Of a stretch of DNA of 39,011 nucleotides, positions 32,238-39,011 are shown one piece after another. The notes beneath the pieces are model-generated. The model had not been told where the DNA came from. It was given only the letters and a program-made list of their open reading frames with translations, and did not search any database. A program made the position numbers and the translations under genes. Each line of letters opens with the position of its first letter. The first letter of the stretch is position 1. Source of the stretch: Candidatus Martarchaeota archaeon (GTDB lineage Archaea; Micrarchaeota; Micrarchaeia; Micrarchaeales; Micrarchaeaceae); the NCBI GenBank assembly GCA_023473255.1, contig JAMCYW010000033.1, positions 1 to 39,011 of the forward strand. The letters are read 5' to 3'.

Positions 32238-32984
32238 ATGATGCTTACTGATGATGTAGAGCTTTTGGACGGGATGCCAATAGCATACGTGAAAAGCATA
32301 AACGCGCTTGCAGTAGCTGATTTGCATTTAGGGTATGAAGGAGTCATGTCCGGAGGGGCTGCCCTGTTGCCCAAAGTGAACCTTTCAAATATAATTAAGG
32401 ACATATCGGCTGCAATAGAAATGACAGGGGCAAAAGAGGTCATAGTTGATGGCGACATTAAGAATGAGTTCTCCAAAGTAAATATTGAGGAATTCAACGA
32501 GCTTTACGATTTCATACAGTTTGGAAGGTCTGCGCACATATCGCTCATATTAATAAAAGGCAACCATGATAATTTTGTCGAGAGGTACAGGGAGCCATTC
32601 AAGCTTGATGTATATAGGCAGGAGGCGGACATCGGCGGATACTTGTTTTTCCATGGCGAAGAGCTCCCGAAGAAAATGACGGCAGGCATTAAGATGCTTG
32701 TAATGGGGCATGAACATCCAGCCATAGGCATATATAATCAGATAGGATTTAAGGAGAAATTAAAATGCTTCCTTTACGGAAAGTATATGGGCGTACCTCT
32801 GCTAATACTGCCGGCCATGAACTATTTTGCGGGAGGGACTGAGATCAATAATGAGCCAAGGGATTCGCTGCTTTCGCCGGTATTCGGAAAGGTGAACCCA
32901 GATAGCATGCACGCAATAGCGATAGGATACGGCTCAACCATGGATTTTGGAAAGGTTGGCAAACTGCGCAGGCTGAAAGCATAG
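32238..32984 (+). CDS. Lhr-associated calcineurin-like phosphoesterase
   Basis: A 248-aa binuclear-metal phosphoesterase of the COG1407 type. All calcineurin-family motifs are visible: DLHLGYE (D-x-H, ~28), VDGDIKNEF (GD, ~74), GNHDN (~110), HGEE and GHEHPAI (~155). The gene begins on the base after the Lhr stop, so translation is coupled, and COG1407 enzymes are known neighbours of Lhr helicases. A nuclease or phosphodiesterase partner for the helicase is the accepted hypothesis. Its 3' end is 14 nt from the convergent site-2 protease gene. Confidence 0.92.
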   Translation: MMLTDDVELLDGMPIAYVKSINALAVADLHLGYEGVMSGGAALLPKVNLSNIIKDISAAIEMTGAKEVIVDGDIKNEFSKVNIEEFNELYDFIQFGRSAHISLILIKGNHDNFVERYREPFKLDVYRQEADIGGYLFFHGEELPKKMTAGIKMLVMGHEHPAIGIYNQIGFKEKLKCFLYGKYMGVPLLILPAMNYFAGGTEINNEPRDSLLSPVFGKVNPDSMHAIAIGYGSTMDFGKVGKLRRLKA

Positions 32985-32998
32985 CGCATACTGGCTTT

Positions 32999-34486
32999 TC
33001 ATAACTGCGTAGTGGCCGGCAATAGGCTTATCAGCAAAGCAAGCACTACGACAACAGATAGCACATTAACAACACGCTTATTGTTTATTGAAAGCGTGAA
33101 TATTCTCCATCCGTCAAACCCAGGTATGGGAAGCAGGTTCATTATGCCTATAAGAAAATTTAACATGAACGATATTGCAAACACAGAATAGGCAAAATAC
33201 ATGATGCCCCAGAATGTGTTTGATGGAACCACCTTGCCGGACTCATATAGCGATACGCCTATCAAGCCTATGCGGGATGTTGCATTGAGCGCTTTGGCAG
33301 TGAATGAGTACTTTCCCGTATTTGTCACTACGTTGACGCGCGAACCTGCAAAATCAGAGGATGCAGCAGATATAAGACCGGTGACATTGGTGATATTGTG
33401 CCCATTCCATGAAATTATGTGCATTCCGGGCTTAAGCACCCCGTATGCAGGATAGCCGACAGATGTATTTTTTATGAATATGCCAGTATTGTATGAAATG
33501 CCATGCGTGGCATATCCGTTGTAGATTATAGGTATGGTAAGCACCATCAACATGAAGAATATCACAGTTGCTACAAAATTTGCAGATACGCCGGCTGACG
33601 ATATCTTGTTCTGCTTCAGTTTGCTTAGTGCAAGAACCTTCTTTTCGTCGGGTTCAACAAACGCGCCTACCGGGATGATGCCAAACATCAGGAGGCCTAT
33701 CTGCTTAAGCTTGACTTTTGACAGCGAGGATAGTATGCCATGCGAAAATTCGTGTATTATGAGCAGTATCGCAAGCGATACGATGCCTGCAAATAGCGGC
33801 AGCGTAACGCCAGGAAGCGCAATGGTTGCGCCAGCAGACTGGCTCGCTAGCGTAGCTACAGTAGGATGCAGAACAAGTAGGTAGATTATATATGATGCAT
33901 TATAGACAAGCGCAAATATCACAAACAGCGCAAACCCTCCGACCAAGGCAAGCAGCCTTATTATCTCCGAATATATAGGAACATTTGTTATGCTGCCGAT
34001 ATATGCAGTAAATGATGGCAGCGAATGTATGCCGGCAGGGAGAAGGCTTTGAAGTTGCGGGCTCCGTATAAATGCAAGAGAATAGCTTATAAACGGCAGC
34101 ACAAATATCATTATTGCCATTAGCGAGGCAAGGCTTGCAGCATAGAACTTCTTGCTCACCTGCTTGCCCAGTATAAAGTAGGACAGTACGCCGAAGCCGA
34201 GGATTATGCCCCATGTCGCCATCGCATTCCAGAATGCAGAATGGCTGCGCGCCAGCTTATGCACAGTGGTTATGCCTGCCTTTGTGCCTACAAGGTAAAA
34301 GCCGAAGCCTCCTGCCGTGCTTTTGATGCGCTTGATTGCTATGCCGCTCATAATAAGCAGAAAGATGGCTACAGCAAGCTTTGCAAGTATGCCAATGTAT
34401 GGCAGCAAGTATAAACCGTAGATGGCCATTATGGTTCCAAGGAACACCAATGCGAACCCAATGTTCGGATTATTTTTTTTATCCAT
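32999..34486 (-). CDS. Site-2 protease (M50 metalloprotease)
   Basis: A 495-aa polytopic intramembrane metalloprotease. The zinc ligands are the IIHEFSHGIL motif (HExxH) and the third ligand Asp in LLPIPGFDGWRIF (NxxPxxxxDG-like) near the C-terminus. Several extra N-terminal helices precede the catalytic core, and a PDZ-like insert (KPGMHIISWNGHNITNV) sits between the two motif helices, as in eukaryote-like S2P/RseP types. ATG 34486 is preferred: GGTGC lies 8 nt upstream; GTG 34528 and ATG 34516 are alternatives, and a TATTTATAATATATCC element at 34531-34546 is the likely promoter. It cleaves membrane-bound regulators; substrate unknown. Confidence 0.9.
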   Translation of the reverse strand: MDKKNNPNIGFALVFLGTIMAIYGLYLLPYIGILAKLAVAIFLLIMSGIAIKRIKSTAGGFGFYLVGTKAGITTVHKLARSHSAFWNAMATWGIILGFGVLSYFILGKQVSKKFYAASLASLMAIMIFVLPFISYSLAFIRSPQLQSLLPAGIHSLPSFTAYIGSITNVPIYSEIIRLLALVGGFALFVIFALVYNASYIIYLLVLHPTVATLASQSAGATIALPGVTLPLFAGIVSLAILLIIHEFSHGILSSLSKVKLKQIGLLMFGIIPVGAFVEPDEKKVLALSKLKQNKISSAGVSANFVATVIFFMLMVLTIPIIYNGYATHGISYNTGIFIKNTSVGYPAYGVLKPGMHIISWNGHNITNVTGLISAASSDFAGSRVNVVTNTGKYSFTAKALNATSRIGLIGVSLYESGKVVPSNTFWGIMYFAYSVFAISFMLNFLIGIMNLLPIPGFDGWRIFTLSINNKRVVNVLSVVVVLALLISLLPATTQL

Positions 34487-34582
34487 GTTTTTAGCACCAT
34501 CCGCTTGATTGCACATGCTTTGCCGCACGGATATATTATAAATACGTCGGTAAGCTAGACATTATAGGTATTGCATGCAAAT

Positions 34583-34594
34583 GGTATTTATAAC
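34583..34594 (+). promoter_or_regulatory. TATA box of the MBF1-FEN1 genes
   Basis: GGTATTTATAAC is centred about 34 nt before ATG 34623, followed by the ribosome-binding site GTGATTTC. It probably drives MBF1 and FEN-1 together, as those genes are four bases apart. Confidence 0.5.
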
Positions 34595-34622
34595 TTGAAT
34601 TATAAATGGTGTATGTGATTTC

Positions 34623-35072
34623 ATGGAGGATTGCGAACTTTGTGGGAGGCAGACCGAGATAGCATATGTTGCTTTGGTAGAGGATGTAGAACTTAGGGTT
34701 TGCCCCAAATGCGCAAAGGGCAAAAAGATAATATCGTCTGAAGGGCGGGGCAGGGCGCAGAAAGGCGCTGCGGCAGCAAAGGCTGAAAAAGGCGATGGGC
34801 CTGCATTGATTGAAGATTACGGGCGCACCATAAAGGAGGCGAGAGAGAGGCTGAAGATGCCGCTGAAGGTGCTTGCCGAGATGATAAACGAAAAGGAGAC
34901 GTTTCTCAACAGGGTAGAAGCGCAGCGCACTACGCCCCCTGAAGCGCTTGTAAGGAAGCTTGAAAAGACGCTCAGCATAAAGCTGATAGAGCAGGAAAAG
35001 ATCGGCGAAAGCAGGCGCCCCGGCATCAAGGGAGAAAAGGCTACGCTCGGAGACTTTATAGGCACAAAATGA
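34623..35072 (+). CDS. mbf1: Multiprotein-bridging factor 1 (MBF1)
   Basis: A 149-aa archaeal MBF1. The N-terminal zinc ribbon has CELCG (residues ~4-8) and CPKCAKGK (~30). A Gly/Ala/Lys-rich linker follows, then a Cro/C1-type helix-turn-helix (GRTIKEARERLKMPLKVLAEMINEKETFLNRVEA, ~67-100) and the conserved tail LGDFIGTK-like LGDFI. MBF1 is a transcription and/or translation-fidelity factor in archaea and eukaryotes. FEN-1 starts four bases after its stop. Confidence 0.95.
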   Translation: MEDCELCGRQTEIAYVALVEDVELRVCPKCAKGKKIISSEGRGRAQKGAAAAKAEKGDGPALIEDYGRTIKEARERLKMPLKVLAEMINEKETFLNRVEAQRTTPPEALVRKLEKTLSIKLIEQEKIGESRRPGIKGEKATLGDFIGTK

Positions 35073-35076
35073 TTCT

Positions 35077-36126
35077 ATGTCAGTAGACCTTAGCAAATTG
35101 ATAAGCAGGCGCAAGATAGATCTTGCCGAGCTGAACGGCAAAACAGTAGCCATAGACGCATACAACGTGCTCTATCAATTCCTTTCGATAATACGGCAGC
35201 CGGACGGCTCGCTGCTTATGGATTCCAAAGGCAGGGTCACAAGCCATCTTTCAGGGCTGTTTTACAGGACCATAGACATCATCGGGTATGGCATAAAGCC
35301 GATATATGTATTTGATGGGCTGCCTTCGGCACTTAAGCAGAAAACAATAGAGGCTAGGATGACTAGGCGGAATGATGCATATAAAGCATGGGAGAGCGCA
35401 AGAGAAGCTGGCAACCTTGAAGGCGCCAGGATGCATGCGCAGGCGAGCAGCAGGGTAGACAAGAATATAGTAGAATCATCCAAAAAGCTGCTTGATTATA
35501 TGGGCGTAGCATACATAAGCGCCCCAAGCGAAGGAGAGGGGCAGGCGAGCTACATGTGCAAAAACGGACAGGTATACGCTGTGGGCAGCCAGGACTATGA
35601 CACGCTGCTTTTCGGCGCTAAAAACGTAGTCAGGAATTTGACGTTTTCCGGAAGGAGGAAACTCCCCAAAAAAAACGTCTATGTAAATGTCGAGCCTGAG
35701 CTCGTTAACTTAGACGATACGCTCAATGCACTTGGAATAAGCAATAGGCAGTTGGTATGGATAGGCATAATGCTGGGAACCGATTTCAATGATGGAATTA
35801 AGGGAGTAGGTCCTAAAACTGCTTTGAAAATTGCCAAGGGCGCAAAATCGATAGACGACATAAAGGCATACATAATGCAAAAGTACAATCAAGAGTTTGA
35901 ATTGCCCATTGAAGATGTAGAAAGCCTTTTCTTAAACCCCGAAGTGGTTGATATAGACGATAAATTTATTGCAGACGCCAGGGCAATACACCCGGATGTT
36001 GAGGGCATAGTGGGCTTCATGTGCGGCGAACATGAATTTTTAGAGGATAGGATTAGGAAATTTGCTAACGTTCTGGTAGATAAGTCCAGCAAGGCAAAAC
36101 AATCAACAATAGGCACGTGGTTTTGA
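35077..36126 (+). CDS. fen: Flap endonuclease 1 (FEN-1)
   Basis: A 349-aa structure-specific 5' nuclease for Okazaki-fragment maturation and repair. The XPG-N part includes AIDAYNVLYQFLSIIRQPDGS and YVFDG; the XPG-I part has APSEGEGQASYM and SQDYDTLLF; the H2TH region follows with LGTDFNDGIKGVGPKTAL. The last residues QSTIGTWF form a canonical PCNA-interacting PIP box (QxxIxxWF). Residue 2 is Ser where nearly all homologues have Gly (MGV...); the ATG follows TGATTCT. Coupled with MBF1. Confidence 0.97.
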   Translation: MSVDLSKLISRRKIDLAELNGKTVAIDAYNVLYQFLSIIRQPDGSLLMDSKGRVTSHLSGLFYRTIDIIGYGIKPIYVFDGLPSALKQKTIEARMTRRNDAYKAWESAREAGNLEGARMHAQASSRVDKNIVESSKKLLDYMGVAYISAPSEGEGQASYMCKNGQVYAVGSQDYDTLLFGAKNVVRNLTFSGRRKLPKKNVYVNVEPELVNLDDTLNALGISNRQLVWIGIMLGTDFNDGIKGVGPKTALKIAKGAKSIDDIKAYIMQKYNQEFELPIEDVESLFLNPEVVDIDDKFIADARAIHPDVEGIVGFMCGEHEFLEDRIRKFANVLVDKSSKAKQSTIGTWF

Positions 36127-36231
36127 TTTATAGCACATGCCGTAAACTATCTGTAGATAAGGTAGGCTTTTACTACACAAGCTTTTTATTTATGCGCAGG
36201 GCAAAGAGATTGTCTTATTTTAGGTGATATT

Positions 36232-36732
36232 ATGGCGAAAAAAGGGCAAAACAATAATGATTTGCATGAACCTGATGATTTTGACGAATTGAACATCATA
36301 CTCAATAAGATGCTCAAGGAAGTGACAGGGGAGCTCATGAAGGAGGGGCAAAAGGATGGCAAGCCGCCCATAGTGTTGAATTTCAACCTTGAGATAGGCA
36401 ACCTTGGATATGGAAAGCCGCAAAAACGCTTGCAGGAACCCCAAGTACAGCCAGGCGAACCGCTGCAGCCAAATAGCGAGCCCATATTTGAGGTATCAAA
36501 TAGCAATGATAAGATAACAATAATAGCGGAGATGCAAAATTTCCGGAAGGAGGAGATAAAGGTAAGCGGCAAAAGCCGCAATATATCAATAGATGCAACA
36601 GGAAGGAACGGCACATACCATAGGGAGATAACCATTGATTTTAATGTAAAACCAAAAGATATAAAAACAAATTACAACAATGGAATACTTGAAATCATGG
36701 TCCAGAAAGGGCAGAATGGAAAAAAGAATTAA
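36232..36732 (+). CDS. hsp20: Hsp20 / alpha-crystallin small heat-shock protein
   Basis: A 166-aa protein with an alpha-crystallin domain in its C-terminal half (about residues 80-160): EPIFEVSNSNDKITIIAEMQNFRKEEIKVSG, HREITIDFNV, and the family end signature NNGILEIMV (usual NGVLxI). The N-terminal ~75 residues are acidic and Gln/Pro-rich, of low complexity. Small heat-shock proteins hold unfolding proteins in oligomers. AGGTGATATT precedes the ATG, and a GCTTTTTATTTATG element lies about 40 nt upstream. No heat-shock operator was recognised. A tiny basic ORF follows two bases later. Confidence 0.88.
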   Translation: MAKKGQNNNDLHEPDDFDELNIILNKMLKEVTGELMKEGQKDGKPPIVLNFNLEIGNLGYGKPQKRLQEPQVQPGEPLQPNSEPIFEVSNSNDKITIIAEMQNFRKEEIKVSGKSRNISIDATGRNGTYHREITIDFNVKPKDIKTNYNNGILEIMVQKGQNGKKN

Positions 36733-36734
36733 AC

Positions 36735-36869
36735 ATGGTGTTTATTTTGCAAAAAAAAGTCGCGAACTCGAAGAAGAAGGTAGGAAAGGAATATAGGAAC
36801 GTCAAGAAGATAAAGCGCTTGAGGAAAGAGCACAGGAAGAAACTCAATGCACAGCGACGCAAGCTTTGA
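36735..36869 (+). CDS. Very basic 44-aa peptide
   Basis: A 44-aa ORF, too short for the ORF track, begins two bases after the Hsp20 stop. About half the residues are Lys or Arg (KKVANSKKKVGKEYRNVKKIKRLRKEHRKK...). Starts are ATG 36735, GTG 36738, or TTG 36747 with GGTGTTTATT just before it as the house-style Shine-Dalgarno spacer. It resembles no ribosomal peptide I can name (L39e, L41e and S30e do not fit). It may be an rRNA- or nucleic-acid-binding peptide co-expressed with Hsp20. Confidence 0.5.
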   Translation: MVFILQKKVANSKKKVGKEYRNVKKIKRLRKEHRKKLNAQRRKL

Positions 36870-36913
36870 TGGCTTGCTAGGAATGTTGGCTGCTTATTCT
36901 CGCAGGGCTTTGC

Positions 36914-37513
36914 TTACATTATATCTATGTACATCTTGTCGTTGAATTCATATGCAACCGAATCGTCATCGGCATGCATGCTCTCAATCATTGAGTTCCT
37001 GCTGTCATATTCTGATATGCCGTCTTCCACATTCAGCACGTATATGCGGTTATTGAATTCATAATAGGTTATTACTTTCCGCAATTCGTTCTGTATCTTT
37101 ATAAGCACCTTTGCGCTTGGATTCCCGAGGCTTATAATCAAGCTGCATAAGAGCACATTCTTGTCTATGATATCTCCTGCCATGAACTGGAGCGTTTCTT
37201 CAGGCATGAGCCAGAACTGCAAGGGAAGCGATACGTATTCTATTTTATCCCTAACGAATTCGAATGCTGCCATACTTGCTTCAAAGAAATTATTTTCATA
37301 TGTATAAGCGGCGAATTTCGACTTCAATGCATCTGCTTTCTTGATTATTTCTGCGTTGGTAGGCGTCACTAGCGTAGGCAATTCTGCCACCGATATGCTC
37401 TCTTTTTCTTCTATATAGCTCACATACCGCATTATTATGGCCAGATATATCCTGTTCAGCCTATAAAGATGCTCGGATGGATCCTGCTGGCCCTGCATGG
37501 CACTTTCTTCCAT
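36914..37513 (-). CDS. Transglutaminase-like protein, catalytic Cys apparently lost
   Basis: A 199-aa protein resembling archaeal transglutaminase-like (papain-fold) proteins in the segment FVRDKIEYVSLPLQFWLMPEETLQFMAGDIIDKNVLLCSLIISLGNPSAKVLI (about residues 85-140). In active members this region reads ...GDCxDxxxLLxxLL; here the catalytic Cys position is Ile (GDIIDK). The following strand VITYYEF has no obvious His where the catalytic His belongs. It could be a pseudoenzyme keeping the fold as a binding module. The N-terminal ~75 residues are helical. It stands alone on the minus strand, divergent from PolX. Confidence 0.5.
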   Translation of the reverse strand: MEESAMQGQQDPSEHLYRLNRIYLAIIMRYVSYIEEKESISVAELPTLVTPTNAEIIKKADALKSKFAAYTYENNFFEASMAAFEFVRDKIEYVSLPLQFWLMPEETLQFMAGDIIDKNVLLCSLIISLGNPSAKVLIKIQNELRKVITYYEFNNRIYVLNVEDGISEYDSRNSMIESMHADDDSVAYEFNDKMYIDIM

Positions 37514-37572
37514 ATATAAGGTATTGTTAGAAAAGGATAAAAACTATTGTTTATCAGATTAAATTGGTGCAG

Positions 37573-39011
37573 ATGATAAACAAGCGCATTGCCGAAATGT
37601 TCAATGAGATAGCGCTAATGTTGCAGGTTAAAAATGAAAATGATTTCAAATTTGAGATAAGGGCTTATCAGAGAGCCGCCCTTACCATAGATTCACTGCA
37701 GCAGGATGTTGGGGAGATTTATGCTAAGCAAGGCTTGGGCGGGCTGATGGACCTCCCCGGAATAGGCGAGGGGCTTGCAAAGAAGATAGAGGAATTCGCA
37801 AAAACAGGAAGGATGAAGAAATATGAAGAATTGAAAAATGAATATCCAATAGATTTCAAGACTCTGACTTCGATAGAGGGGGTTGGGCCAAAGACTGCAA
37901 TTCAGCTTTACAATAGGCTTGGCGTTAAAAATCTTGAAGATTTGAAAAACGCAGTTGCATCCGAAAGCATTAGGAAGCTGCCAGGTTTTGGGGCCAAAAG
38001 CGAGCAGGTTATAAAGGAGAGCATAACCATGATGGAGTCCAGCAAAGGCAGGATAACGCTCGGCGAGGCACTTCCAGAAGCAGAGAGCATAATAAAAATG
38101 CTCATGGATACTGGGCTAGTTGAGAAGGCAATAATATCCGGATCGGCAAGGAGGATGAGGGAGACTGTCGGCGACATTGACATATTGGCGATATCGGACA
38201 AGCCCGAAATGGTAATGGACGCGTTCGCAAATTTCAATGGGGTGTCAGGCAACATAGTGAAAGGCCCGACTAAGACTTCAGTATGGCTCGATATAGGCAT
38301 AAGCTGCGACCTTCGCGTGATAGAACCAAAAAGTTTCGGTGCGGCGCTGCAGTACTTCACAGGCAGCAAAAGCCACAACATAAAGGTAAGAACCATTGCA
38401 ATAAAAAAAGGGTTCAAATTGAATGAATATGGATTGTTCGACAGAAATGATACATTAGCATCAAGCCTTGATGAAGAGGCCATATACAAAAACCTAGGCA
38501 TGCAATGGATGCCTCCTGAGATGCGTGAAGACAGAGGCGAGGTGGAGCTTGCAAAGAAGAACATGATTCCTAAATTGGTCGAATATGGCAATATACTTGG
38601 AGATTTGCATACTCACACAAAAGATACTGACGGGATAAACTCAATAGATGAGATGGCCGACGCCGCAATAAGAAATGGCCTTAAGTATTTTGCCGCAACC
38701 AACCATACGAAGAGCCTCAGAGTTGCGAAAGGCATGAATGAAATGCAGTTTTCGAAATTCTTCAAAAAGATAGACGCCCTGAACGCCGCGTTGGATGGCA
38801 GGATTAAGATACTGAAAGGCGCTGAGGTAGACATACTTAAGGACGGGAGCCTTGACTTAGACAGGAAAATGCTCGAGAGCATGGACTGCGTAGTCGGCGC
38901 AGTGCATTCGAATACCAATATGAGCGAGAAGGATATGACGGAAAGGATATCGAAGGCCATGAATTCTGGATTTATTGACATATTGGCGCATTCAGCAATC
39001 ACGTCTAAATC
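37573..39011 (+). CDS. polX: Family X DNA polymerase with PHP domain (5' part)
   Basis: At least 479 codons, cut by the window end. An N-terminal 8-kDa-like domain (MFNEIALMLQVKNENDFKFEIRAYQRAA) is followed by helix-hairpin-helix elements (LPGIGEGLAKKI ~59, IEGVGPKTAIQLY ~100, LPGFGAKSEQVI ~135). The nucleotidyltransferase signature GSARRMRETVGDIDIL (~189) carries two metal-binding Asp. A PHP phosphoesterase domain begins with GDLHTHTKDTDG (~343) and continues through GAEVDIL, VGAVHSN and DILAHS. This is bacterial/archaeal-type PolX, used for gap filling and end processing in base-excision repair. ATG 37573 has GGTG at 37566-37569. Confidence 0.95.
   Translation, partial: MINKRIAEMFNEIALMLQVKNENDFKFEIRAYQRAALTIDSLQQDVGEIYAKQGLGGLMDLPGIGEGLAKKIEEFAKTGRMKKYEELKNEYPIDFKTLTSIEGVGPKTAIQLYNRLGVKNLEDLKNAVASESIRKLPGFGAKSEQVIKESITMMESSKGRITLGEALPEAESIIKMLMDTGLVEKAIISGSARRMRETVGDIDILAISDKPEMVMDAFANFNGVSGNIVKGPTKTSVWLDIGISCDLRVIEPKSFGAALQYFTGSKSHNIKVRTIAIKKGFKLNEYGLFDRNDTLASSLDEEAIYKNLGMQWMPPEMREDRGEVELAKKNMIPKLVEYGNILGDLHTHTKDTDGINSIDEMADAAIRNGLKYFAATNHTKSLRVAKGMNEMQFSKFFKKIDALNAALDGRIKILKGAEVDILKDGSLDLDRKMLESMDCVVGAVHSNTNMSEKDMTERISKAMNSGFIDILAHSAITSK

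Noticed and set aside
34536-35165. 209-aa minus-strand ORF
   Set aside because: Antisense of MBF1, which has a clear zinc ribbon and HTH.
37908-38591. 227-aa minus-strand ORF
   Set aside because: Antisense of PolX.
1-39011. CRISPR array, insertion sequence, rRNA or tRNA gene
   Set aside because: No direct-repeat/spacer pattern, transposase ORF, or rRNA/tRNA signature was recognised by eye; the 11-bp array has no spacers.

Overview
The window is archaeal. It carries an archaeal-order ribosomal protein operon with S4e, L32e and L19e, RNase P subunit Rnp1, Pelota, an archaeal/eukaryotic-type primase small subunit, FEN-1 with a PCNA-binding tail, MBF1, Pth2, a DUF373 protein and Lhr with its partner phosphoesterase. 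Many isolated genes have a TATA-like element about 25 nt before the start codon, which suggests leaderless transcripts. Operon-internal genes instead use GTGAT-type Shine-Dalgarno sites. Ile codon ATA and Arg codon AGG are frequent. Together with PolX and Thermoplasmatales-style 'ESGLP..T.W' repeats in a giant surface protein, this suggests a small-genome acidophile-associated lineage, perhaps ARMAN/Micrarchaeota-like. That placement is inference.

Layout. 1-2.2 kb: a possible ABC-2 permease remnant, an AlbA_2/GHKL/wHTH regulator behind a striking array of 11-bp repeats, and a SemiSWEET-like transporter. 2.3-11.5 kb: a cell-surface locus with a 1473-aa secreted or anchored protein on the minus strand, then a plus-strand group (698-aa membrane-anchored protein, MinD/ParA ATPase, 329-aa two-domain secreted protein, 239-aa membrane protein with a histone-H1-like basic tail). 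The giant protein and the 329-aa protein end in the same cysteine-bracketed C-terminal module. 11.6-16 kb: a small orphan, then a minus-strand run comprising a PIP-box protein of unknown function, an MTH1-like NUDIX hydrolase, a P-loop (deoxy)nucleotide kinase, a GT4 glycosyltransferase and a DedA-family protein. 16-22.7 kb: Pelota, a structured intergenic RNA candidate, a wHTH regulator, an O6-alkylguanine methyltransferase, a branched-chain aminotransferase, Pth2, a HAD phosphatase, PriS and DUF373. 22.7-29.5 kb: an orphan, then Rnp1-S17-L14-L24-S4e-L5-S14-S8-L6-L32e-L19e-L18-S5, followed by a dicluster ferredoxin. 29.5-39 kb: Lhr plus metallophosphoesterase, a site-2 protease, MBF1, FEN-1, Hsp20, a tiny basic peptide, a transglutaminase-like protein apparently lacking its catalytic cysteine, and the 5' part of PolX, which runs off the window.

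The functional themes are translation and ribosome rescue, DNA replication and repair (PriS, FEN-1, PolX, MGMT, MTH1-like NUDIX, PIP-box orphan, Lhr), and a lineage-specific surface/envelope system. The most novel-looking items are the surface/MinD locus, the PIP-box orphan, the phased repeat operator and the structured intergenic RNA candidate. No tRNA, rRNA, CRISPR array or insertion sequence was recognised, and no gene-free stretch exceeds about 250 bases.
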